Shown: positions 8,907-15,259 of the stretch, one piece after another
Layout: each line of letters begins with the position of its first letter
How positions within the stretch are numbered: the first letter of the stretch is position 1
Assembly: GCA_039793985.1 (NCBI GenBank)
Contig: JBAMMC010000015.1
Location: 1 to 49,793 of the forward strand
Direction of reading: 5' to 3'
DNA: 49,793 bases
From: ARK-14 sp002899805
GTDB taxonomy: Archaea > Thermoproteota > Thermoprotei_A > Sulfolobales > Fervidicoccaceae
Notes under the pieces: generated by a model
Told to the model about the DNA's origin: nothing
The model's input: only the letters and a program-made list of their open reading frames with translations
Database searches by the model: none
Made by a program: the position numbers and the translations under genes

Positions 8907-10337
8907 ATGGTTGGACTAAATGATGCTCTAGCAATGTTTGTGGTAGGAATCCCAATAGTAGCCTCTTCTCTCATATTGTTGATAGTTTTCTTGTTTAACG
9001 TGAAGAAAAGAACTGTTGCTGTAATCTCGCTGACTTTCGGAATCGCCGAACTCATTGGTATAGCTTATGTGGCATATCTGGCTCTTACCGCACAGTATTC
9101 TTCAGCACTGAATAATCTTCTCATCTATGACGGTTTTTCAACGGTCCCAATTCTGATCGCTTCATTTGTCCTACAATTATATCTTGCATCACTCTATGTC
9201 AGTGAGGAAAACTTGCAGATGGTCTCAATACTAAGCGCAGCAGGCTTTTTAGCCATACTTGCTAGCTTTCTCCTTGCTACGACCTCATCCATCGCTCTCT
9301 TCATTTCCTCATGGTTGATGCTTAGTATATCCTCATATGCAGCAGTTGGAGCTTTCAAGACAAAAGAAACATCTGATGCAGCTCTTAAATATGCTATCAT
9401 GGGTACTCTTTCCACTCTCTTTATCGTTATGTGGTTGGGTACCGGAGCATATCTTCCGGGCGATAATATCTATTCATCAAATTGGTATGGTAGTGGAAAG
9501 CTTTTCCTCCTCGCATCAGCCTTCTTACTAGCCGGTGTAGGATTCAAGCTTGGCGTATTTCCATTCCATTGGTGGATGCCGGATGTATATACATTTGCCG
9601 AGGGGAGAGCAATTGCACTGATAACAGGTGTAGCAAAGGTAGGAGCTATATTGGGTTTTGCTAGGATGATTTATTACATGTTTTACGTTGGCCCTAGCGA
9701 ACAACTCATAGATTTCATTGCTGTTATGAGCATTCTCACCATGACTTTTGGCAACATTGCAGCTTTGACAACGAGGTTGCTTCCAAGAATCTTAGCATAT
9801 AGTAGCATTGCACAAGTAGGTTATATAATGGTAGGAATCGTTGGAATGCTATATGGAGCTTCAATTGGAAACCAGGAACTAGTTTACCTTGCTTCGAGTG
9901 GTATATCAATTCAAACGATTGGGTACAGCCTGGCAAAGTCTGCGTCATATTTGTTCTCTGGAGAAATGGGAACTGCTGCTATGGATGAAAAGCTAAGAGG
10001 CATATTCAAAACTGATTCCATCAGTGCTGCTTCGTTAGCCATTTTCCTTCTCAGTCTTCTCGGTCTTCCACCATTAGTGGGGTTCTGGGGGAAACTTTAT
10101 TTGTTCGAATCAGCAGTATCCTATAGCTTTCTACTTGTGATGATCGCAATAATAAATAGTGGTATATCTAGCTATTATTACGGTAGGTTGATTTCGGTCC
10201 TCTTCTCGGAAAAAGGAGAGAAAGAAGGTGTATTGAAGTTCAGAATCACATACATAATCGTAGCTACACTCCTATTCATCTTAGGAATAGGTGTACTTCA
10301 AGTGCTTCTGCCTCACCTTTCAATAAGAACTTTATAA
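8907..10337 (+). CDS. nuoN: Antiporter-like proton-pumping subunit, NuoN type
   Basis: Third antiporter-like subunit and last gene of the operon; it should dock next to NuoK and NuoJ. The 476 residues form about 14 helices, with the NuoN-type loop GVFPFHWWMPDVYTFAEGRAIALITGVAKVGAILGF, where Lys residues lie in the helix-7/8 area, and a conserved AYSSIAQVGYIMVG. I prefer ATG 8907 because GAGGTG lies seven bases upstream; ATG 8892, overlapping the nuoL stop, would add five residues. The 'call' rests on elimination as well as motifs, since NuoM and NuoL are already assigned. Confidence 0.86.
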   Translation: MVGLNDALAMFVVGIPIVASSLILLIVFLFNVKKRTVAVISLTFGIAELIGIAYVAYLALTAQYSSALNNLLIYDGFSTVPILIASFVLQLYLASLYVSEENLQMVSILSAAGFLAILASFLLATTSSIALFISSWLMLSISSYAAVGAFKTKETSDAALKYAIMGTLSTLFIVMWLGTGAYLPGDNIYSSNWYGSGKLFLLASAFLLAGVGFKLGVFPFHWWMPDVYTFAEGRAIALITGVAKVGAILGFARMIYYMFYVGPSEQLIDFIAVMSILTMTFGNIAALTTRLLPRILAYSSIAQVGYIMVGIVGMLYGASIGNQELVYLASSGISIQTIGYSLAKSASYLFSGEMGTAAMDEKLRGIFKTDSISAASLAIFLLSLLGLPPLVGFWGKLYLFESAVSYSFLLVMIAIINSGISSYYYGRLISVLFSEKGEKEGVLKFRITYIIVATLLFILGIGVLQVLLPHLSIRTL

Positions 10338-10343
10338 TTTTTT
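10338..10343 (+). terminator. T-run after nuoN
   Basis: A run of six T begins at the nuoN stop, followed by a pyrimidine-rich stretch. This is the usual minimal archaeal terminator, and the next gene starts 46 bases later. Confidence 0.3.
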
Positions 10344-10389
10344 ACTCCTTGTATTTCTAATAATGATAAAAACTCAGAGATGATTAGGA

Positions 10390-11529
10390 TTGTTCGAAGA
10401 GATACTGAGCTTAATTTTTTCCTCTTCATTTGAAGACCCAAAGCATGAGTCCGGTGAAGTTCTCGGCTCAATGACGACACCACCGCCCCCTGAAGTATTG
10501 AAAGTAGTCAATCATTTCATATCGAAGAATTTAGGGGATCCATCTTTGTTCCGTAGTCTCCAAATCATCACTGAAAAGCTCGAAAATATAACAAAAGAAA
10601 TTCTTCATCTCCCTCAGGATATGAAAGGAATAGCCACAAGCGGTGGTACTGAATCGAATATTCTGGCTCTTTTTCTGTTCAGGGAAACTTTAGGAACAAA
10701 GAAGGTTCTTTTTCCCGATACTGCTCACTATAGTATTTCTAAAGCTGCCAAGATCCTCTCAATTGAAAGTGAAAAAATATCTACCTACCATTCAGGAAAA
10801 ATCTCTCCAACAGATTTCAAGAAAAAGTTCCCTAGTACAAATGCTGCCATAGTTCTCACGATGGGGACTACAGAACTTGGAGGGGTTGATGACCCAAGAG
10901 ATGTCATTGACAATCTTGAAGGTGTACCACTTCATATCGATGCCGCTTTCGGCGGTTTTACATTCCCATTTATTAATCCTGAGAAATATCTCAGCATCAT
11001 AAGCTATCTCTTAAAGCGTGATATCGAGTTCACTATTAGTGTAGATTTTCACAAATTTCTGGGTGCACCAATACCATCCGGCATGATATTTGTTCCCAAA
11101 GAACTGGTCGATCCACTCTATTTTGAAGTGGATTATATAATGGCTGGTAAACAATTCGGTCTTCTTGGAACAAGACCTGGCTTTTCTACGGCCGCGGCTC
11201 TTGCTACATTAAGTTATTATGGTGAGGAAGGTCTTTCAAAGATTGCCAAAAAGGCATATGAAAATACTATCTGGTTTTTAGATGAAGCTGAAAGGAGAGG
11301 AATTGCCAAGAAAGTTAACAACCCAGAAGTTCCAATTGGTTGCCTTAGTACCGAAGGAATAATTGATAGCTCCTTTTTGGTTAGCGAGCTAGCAAAAAAG
11401 AAGCTCTACGTTTACAAAGGGGTAAAATGCAATGGTATACGAGTTGTAACAATGCCTCATGTAGAAAGGGGGCACCTGGAGAAGCTACTACAAGCTATAG
11501 AGTTGATCGAAAAACGGGAAATAGTATGA
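10390..11529 (+). CDS. mfnA: PLP-dependent amino acid decarboxylase, MfnA-like (probable L-aspartate decarboxylase)
   Basis: Fold-type I pyridoxal-phosphate decarboxylase of group II. Visible features are the ATSGGTESN cofactor-phosphate loop (about 82-90), the ring-binding Asp in HIDAAFGG (D184) and the Schiff-base lysine in SVDFHKFLG (K222). At 379 residues it matches archaeal MfnA proteins. Those act on tyrosine (methanofuran pathway) in methanogens and on aspartate, giving beta-alanine for coenzyme A, in Thermococcales. Because this host shows no methanogenesis genes here, aspartate decarboxylation is the likelier role (inference). The start is TTG; the stop overlaps the ATG of the pseudouridine synthase gene (ATGA), so the two are coupled. 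Confidence 0.82.
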   Translation: MFEEILSLIFSSSFEDPKHESGEVLGSMTTPPPPEVLKVVNHFISKNLGDPSLFRSLQIITEKLENITKEILHLPQDMKGIATSGGTESNILALFLFRETLGTKKVLFPDTAHYSISKAAKILSIESEKISTYHSGKISPTDFKKKFPSTNAAIVLTMGTTELGGVDDPRDVIDNLEGVPLHIDAAFGGFTFPFINPEKYLSIISYLLKRDIEFTISVDFHKFLGAPIPSGMIFVPKELVDPLYFEVDYIMAGKQFGLLGTRPGFSTAAALATLSYYGEEGLSKIAKKAYENTIWFLDEAERRGIAKKVNNPEVPIGCLSTEGIIDSSFLVSELAKKKLYVYKGVKCNGIRVVTMPHVERGHLEKLLQAIELIEKREIV

Positions 11530-12347
11530 GGGAGGTCTCTTATTTTACTTTGGCATACAACGGAAAAAGGTATCATGGCTTCCAAATTCAGCCAGGACTC
11601 GAAACAATTGAGGGTTGTGTGCTCTCAGCTTTAGCAGATGCCTCTTGCTTTGATGAATTCTCAAAAATCACCTACAGTCATGGAGGGAGAACTGACAGAG
11701 GGGTCAGTGCTATAGGACAAATCATATCTCTTTCTTTACCTGAGAAATGCTTCCCCGAAAGAGCTATGAAAGTTATTGAAGATAAATGCAATGATGTTTA
11801 TGTTTGGGGATACAGAGATTCGCTTCCCCCAGATTTCAAGATAAGGTACTGGGCTCTATGGAGAGAGTATATCTACATAGACAAAAAGAAAAACTACCGT
11901 TCTCAATTGGAAGAACTAAAAAAAGTGGTCAACCAGGTTCTCTCTTTAAAGACACTTACTCCTTTTTACAGAAATTTCAAGCTTGATCGGTTTGGAAAAT
12001 ATTATTTTTCGAGAGTAATACTTAAAATTGAATTGAAAGAATTCGATGATTTTCTTATTCTCATAGTGAGGGCTCAATCTTTCCCATTTCACTTCGTAAG
12101 AAGATTAATCTCATTCCTGCGAAATTATGAAAGTGAACTTTCTTTTCAAGATAATTTGAATGGATGGCCTGGCGGAGAGGCTGAGGCAGAGAATCTCATT
12201 CTTATGAGAGTGATGACAAATTACTACCATAAACAGACATATACCCTAGAAAAAATAATGGAGATGATCATTTCTTCGATGTTTTCCTCTTCCTCTGAAC
12301 TTCTTCTGAACCTTTTTGACTTTCTTTCTGCTGCTTGGGATCCATAG
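11526..12347 (+). CDS. truA: TruA-family tRNA pseudouridine synthase
   Basis: Isomerises uridine to pseudouridine in the anticodon arm of tRNAs (positions 38-40 in characterised TruA). Conserved blocks are the N-terminal AYNGKRYHGFQIQP, the catalytic HGGRTDRGVSA (the Asp after Arg-Thr is the nucleophile) and the C-terminal FPFHFVRRLISFL segment. I choose ATG 11526, overlapping the previous stop, because it gives the standard N-terminus; the frame is open further upstream to 11427 but that part lies inside the mfnA coding region. At 273 residues it has normal length. Its last 80 bases overlap the convergent rfcL on the other strand. Confidence 0.88.
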   Translation: MREVSYFTLAYNGKRYHGFQIQPGLETIEGCVLSALADASCFDEFSKITYSHGGRTDRGVSAIGQIISLSLPEKCFPERAMKVIEDKCNDVYVWGYRDSLPPDFKIRYWALWREYIYIDKKKNYRSQLEELKKVVNQVLSLKTLTPFYRNFKLDRFGKYYFSRVILKIELKEFDDFLILIVRAQSFPFHFVRRLISFLRNYESELSFQDNLNGWPGGEAEAENLILMRVMTNYYHKQTYTLEKIMEMIISSMFSSSSELLLNLFDFLSAAWDP

Positions 12348-13620
12348 CTTCTCCCGAACTTTCTATTTTGCCGGTTGAGCTTCCTAGAATGATCTTTATC
12401 TCGTTATCTTCAAGCATCAAGCTTCTCATAATTTTTTCAGCTTCACTTTTGTTTGTCCGATACATCGCTCTGAGCGCTGGAATGAACTCGCTTTTGGCTG
12501 TAGAGCTTGAGCAATGCATTTTTTTAGCTATTTTTTGAGATGCAGAGTTCAAAAGTTCTCTGGCTTTTTTCGTTTCTCCCATAAGCTTGATCCTCTTCGG
12601 ATATTCATACTTGATCCACTTGAATTTTGTCTTCCTCCTTGAGAGCGATATACCAGGACCAATCATATCTATGACGTATGCTAGAAAGTCGTAGTTCTGT
12701 GTTTTCTTTATCATCCCCTTGTAGATGTCTGCTCTAGAGAGAGCTTGGAATGCTAGATAAACATCTTCCGGCTCGCTGAGCTGGAGCGGTATATTTTCAG
12801 ATAACCATTCAATGAGAGTGTCTGGATCAACCTGCGAATGAGAAATTGCCTGTTTGCTTTGCCAAGAATATTTTGAGGTGAAGATAGTTCTCAGAGTATC
12901 AAATGGGTTTATTTCCCTATCCCTATAATAAACCAGCTGGTTTGCAAGATCTACAGTAACTCTCCCAAAGCTTTCAGCAATACTCTGAAGATCATTTATA
13001 GAAGACCTGAGATCTCCTTCATTTTTGCTATGTATGATCTTCAAAGCTTCATCTTCACAAAGGACTTTTTCCTTTTCACAAATTCCTTTCAGTACCTTGA
13101 CCACATCTCTTTGATGCATTTTTTTCAATTCTATCATAACCGAAACATCCCTGAGTATTCTCAAATCAGGGTGGAATGGATTGTTGGCAGTCATTATTAT
13201 GGGGTGCCGAGTTATAGAAACTAGCTCAAATAGACTCTCAATTCCTCCTTTATCGGCAGTACCTGATAACCCATCAACTTCATCTATCAGTATTATTCTC
13301 CTCTTTCCAGAAAGAGTGGTTTTGGTAGCCGCTGGCTTTATTCTTCTCTCAATATCGTCCTTCCTTCTGAAGTCACTAGCATTAGTCTCAACTATTTCAT
13401 ATCCAAATTCTCCTGCTATCGCCTCAACGAGAGAGGTTTTCCCGACTCCTGGAGGTCCGTACATGAGCGCACTTTTTTTTGTAGGGGTCCCTCTTTCCCA
13501 GGATTTTATCCAAGTCAACAATATCGTCTTAGCTTCATCCTGGTCGATGTAGTCAGAGATTTTCTTCGGTCTGTACTTAATTATCCATGGAGTGTAGCTC
13601 TTCGCTTCCATTACCATCAT
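12268..13620 (-). CDS. rfcL: Replication factor C large subunit
   Basis: AAA+ subunit of the clamp loader that opens PCNA at primer-template junctions. It has an N-terminal KYRPKKISDYI segment, Walker A GPPGVGKT (about 55-62), Walker B DEVD (about 113-116) and the lid and collar regions. The C-terminus is a Lys/Gln/Glu-rich tail ending RKRKTSKK with no obvious PIP-box hydrophobic core, although many archaeal large subunits carry one. ATG 13620 overlaps the rfcS stop (ATGA); ATG 13611 is a possible alternative, and the longer frame to 13656 would run into rfcS. It forms an operon with rfcS. The 3' end overlaps truA by 80 bases. Confidence 0.93.
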   Translation of the reverse strand: MMVMEAKSYTPWIIKYRPKKISDYIDQDEAKTILLTWIKSWERGTPTKKSALMYGPPGVGKTSLVEAIAGEFGYEIVETNASDFRRKDDIERRIKPAATKTTLSGKRRIILIDEVDGLSGTADKGGIESLFELVSITRHPIIMTANNPFHPDLRILRDVSVMIELKKMHQRDVVKVLKGICEKEKVLCEDEALKIIHSKNEGDLRSSINDLQSIAESFGRVTVDLANQLVYYRDREINPFDTLRTIFTSKYSWQSKQAISHSQVDPDTLIEWLSENIPLQLSEPEDVYLAFQALSRADIYKGMIKKTQNYDFLAYVIDMIGPGISLSRRKTKFKWIKYEYPKRIKLMGETKKARELLNSASQKIAKKMHCSSSTAKSEFIPALRAMYRTNKSEAEKIMRSLMLEDNEIKIILGSSTGKIESSGEAMDPKQQKESQKGSEEVQRKRKTSKK

Positions 13621-14600
13621 TCCTGTGTGATTCTTCTTCCTAATAGAACAAGCCAAGCTAGGAAGCTATTCAACTGTATCTCATCATCTGCCCCTTCAAC
13701 CATTCTGAAAAGGACCTCTCCTGTATAATCTGCTATAAGGAGCCTGGTCTCTTCAGAAAGCTGGAGGTTGTTACCGAATATTTCCTTATGGATCTGTTTG
13801 ATTATGTCTACCCCACTCAAACCGTACTCTATCATCAACTTTCTAAGTTTCTCTCTCGCAACATTGAATTTTCCTTCCAGTGCCAAAGATACCATATCTC
13901 TTATTTCCTTAGGTTGCGCGAGCCCTATAACTTTGTAGACAACATCTGCAGTTACTTTTCCAACAGCACTAGAAGACTGCAGCAAGTTTATAGCTTTCCT
14001 CATATCTCCCTCGCTTATTTCGTAGATGGTTTCTAAAGCTTCTTCTTCGAATTTGACCCCCTCTTTGTTAGCTATTAATTTGAGTCTCTCAATTACATCG
14101 TTTTTACTAAGTGGCGTAAATCTGAAAAGAGCCGTCCTGGATTGAATGGGTTCGATTATCTTGCTTGCGTAGTTGGCTATCAGTATAAATCTGCTAGTAG
14201 CAGTAAAGTTTTCCATCATTCTTCTGAGTGCTTGCTGCGCATCAGCTGTCATGTTGTCAGCCTCATCTAATATTATAAGTTTGAAGGGTACTGTTCCAAC
14301 TACTCTCGCTCTTGCAAATTCCTTGACCTTTGTTCGTATGTCATCTATTCCCCTTTCATCAGAAGCATTCATTTCGAGAACGTATTGTTGATAGTTATCT
14401 CCATACAGATCATGAGCAAAAGCAAGCGCAGCTGTGGTCTTTCCAGTTCCAGGCGGACCAGTGAAGAGCATATGAGGGACATTTTTTTCCTGGATGAATT
14501 TCTTTAGCCTTACAACAATGTCTTCTTGGTTCACGATTTCTTTTAGTGATTTAGGTCTGTACTTCTCTGCCCAGAGCAGGTACTCATCGGTGCGTAGCAA
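13617..14600 (-). CDS. rfcS: Replication factor C small subunit
   Basis: Repeated AAA+ ATPase subunit of the sliding-clamp loader. The 327 residues show EKYRPKSLKEIV, Walker A GPPGTGKT (48-55), Walker B DEAD (112-115), MNASDERGIDDIR and the arginine-finger motif written as SRT in PIQSRTALFRF, where eukaryotic and many other subunits have SRC. Start is TTG 14600 with AGGTGG at 14606-14611. A TATA-like TTTATTAT on the minus strand (about 14632-14640) would give a leader of roughly ten bases. It is divergent from gins23, so clamp loader and CMG-helicase genes share a 110-bp control region. Confidence 0.96.
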   Translation of the reverse strand: MLRTDEYLLWAEKYRPKSLKEIVNQEDIVVRLKKFIQEKNVPHMLFTGPPGTGKTTAALAFAHDLYGDNYQQYVLEMNASDERGIDDIRTKVKEFARARVVGTVPFKLIILDEADNMTADAQQALRRMMENFTATSRFILIANYASKIIEPIQSRTALFRFTPLSKNDVIERLKLIANKEGVKFEEEALETIYEISEGDMRKAINLLQSSSAVGKVTADVVYKVIGLAQPKEIRDMVSLALEGKFNVAREKLRKLMIEYGLSGVDIIKQIHKEIFGNNLQLSEETRLLIADYTGEVLFRMVEGADDEIQLNSFLAWLVLLGRRITQE

Positions 14601-14656
14601 ATCTTACCACCTAAATAGAACTACATGTCTGATAATAAACATAATAATATGTTCCT

Positions 14657-14665
14657 TCTTAAATA
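14657..14665 (+). promoter_or_regulatory. TATA box for gins23-mcm-hel308
   Basis: CTTAAATA-type element about 50 bases ahead of the gins23 ATG; transcription would start near 14690, leaving a leader of about 20 bases. The rfcS promoter lies about 25 bases to its left on the other strand. Confidence 0.5.
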
Positions 14666-14710
14666 GTTATAGACTAAAGAAATATTTTCCATTTTCACTG
14701 GTGCATTTAG

Positions 14711-15259
14711 ATGCTTGAAGAAATGGAATTGCTGAAAGAGGCTTTTGAGAGAACTCCAGTGAAGGTAGTCGTCGTTTCGGAGGCTGAGACAATTAAACTC
14801 CCGAGCGGGTCAACGATCAACGTTAAGAAAGGGGAGGAAATAGAACTTCCTCGCTGGCTTGCTAACACATTGGAAGAAAAAGGAATAGTTCAGAGAAAAT
14901 GGAACGAGTTTTCTATAGACGAACTGATGAAAATTGAGTACAAAACTATGAAAATGAGGACCCCAAAAGACCTCGAGCAGTTACCCAATAATTTCTATTG
15001 GATATGCTCAGAACATCTTCACCACTTAGAGAAACTGTTAAAAACTAATCCAGATCCGAATTATATTCAGGAAAAGAAAAAGGTAGCAGAATCCTTGAAT
15101 AAGATAATGACCCGTAGACTTTCATTACTAGTAGAATCCCTATTAATTTTCGGTGTAGATCTTCCCTCATTACAGCTGAAAGCTACACCAGAAGAGCTTG
15201 TACTCATCCAACGTTTCTATGAAGATTTAAGAAAGTGGAAGGAGGTGCTTGGTACTTGA
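14711..15259 (+). CDS. gins23: GINS subunit Gins23 (Psf2/Psf3-like)
   Basis: Part of the archaeal GINS tetramer that activates MCM in the CMG helicase. The domain order decides the subtype: a small beta domain comes first (VVVVSEAETIKLPSG to the EELPRWLANTLEE region, about 18-58) and the helical A domain second, as in Psf2/Psf3 and archaeal Gins23, whereas Gins15 has the reverse order. The 182 residues end WKEVLGT. It overlaps the TTG start of mcm by four bases, so both proteins are probably made together; gins23-mcm linkage is known in Sulfolobus. Confidence 0.85.
   Translation: MLEEMELLKEAFERTPVKVVVVSEAETIKLPSGSTINVKKGEEIELPRWLANTLEEKGIVQRKWNEFSIDELMKIEYKTMKMRTPKDLEQLPNNFYWICSEHLHHLEKLLKTNPDPNYIQEKKKVAESLNKIMTRRLSLLVESLLIFGVDLPSLQLKATPEELVLIQRFYEDLRKWKEVLGT

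Noticed and set aside
11427..11525. Upstream extension of the truA reading frame
   Set aside because: It lies wholly within the mfnA coding region; ATG 11526 gives the normal TruA N-terminus and the common ATGA overlap.
13621..13656. Longer rfcL start inside rfcS
   Set aside because: The extra twelve residues are not RFC-like, and ATG 13620 forms a four-base overlap with the rfcS stop.
15235..15255. GTG start of mcm upstream of the chosen TTG
   Set aside because: GGAGGTG at 15241-15247 sits downstream of this GTG and correctly spaced for TTG 15256.
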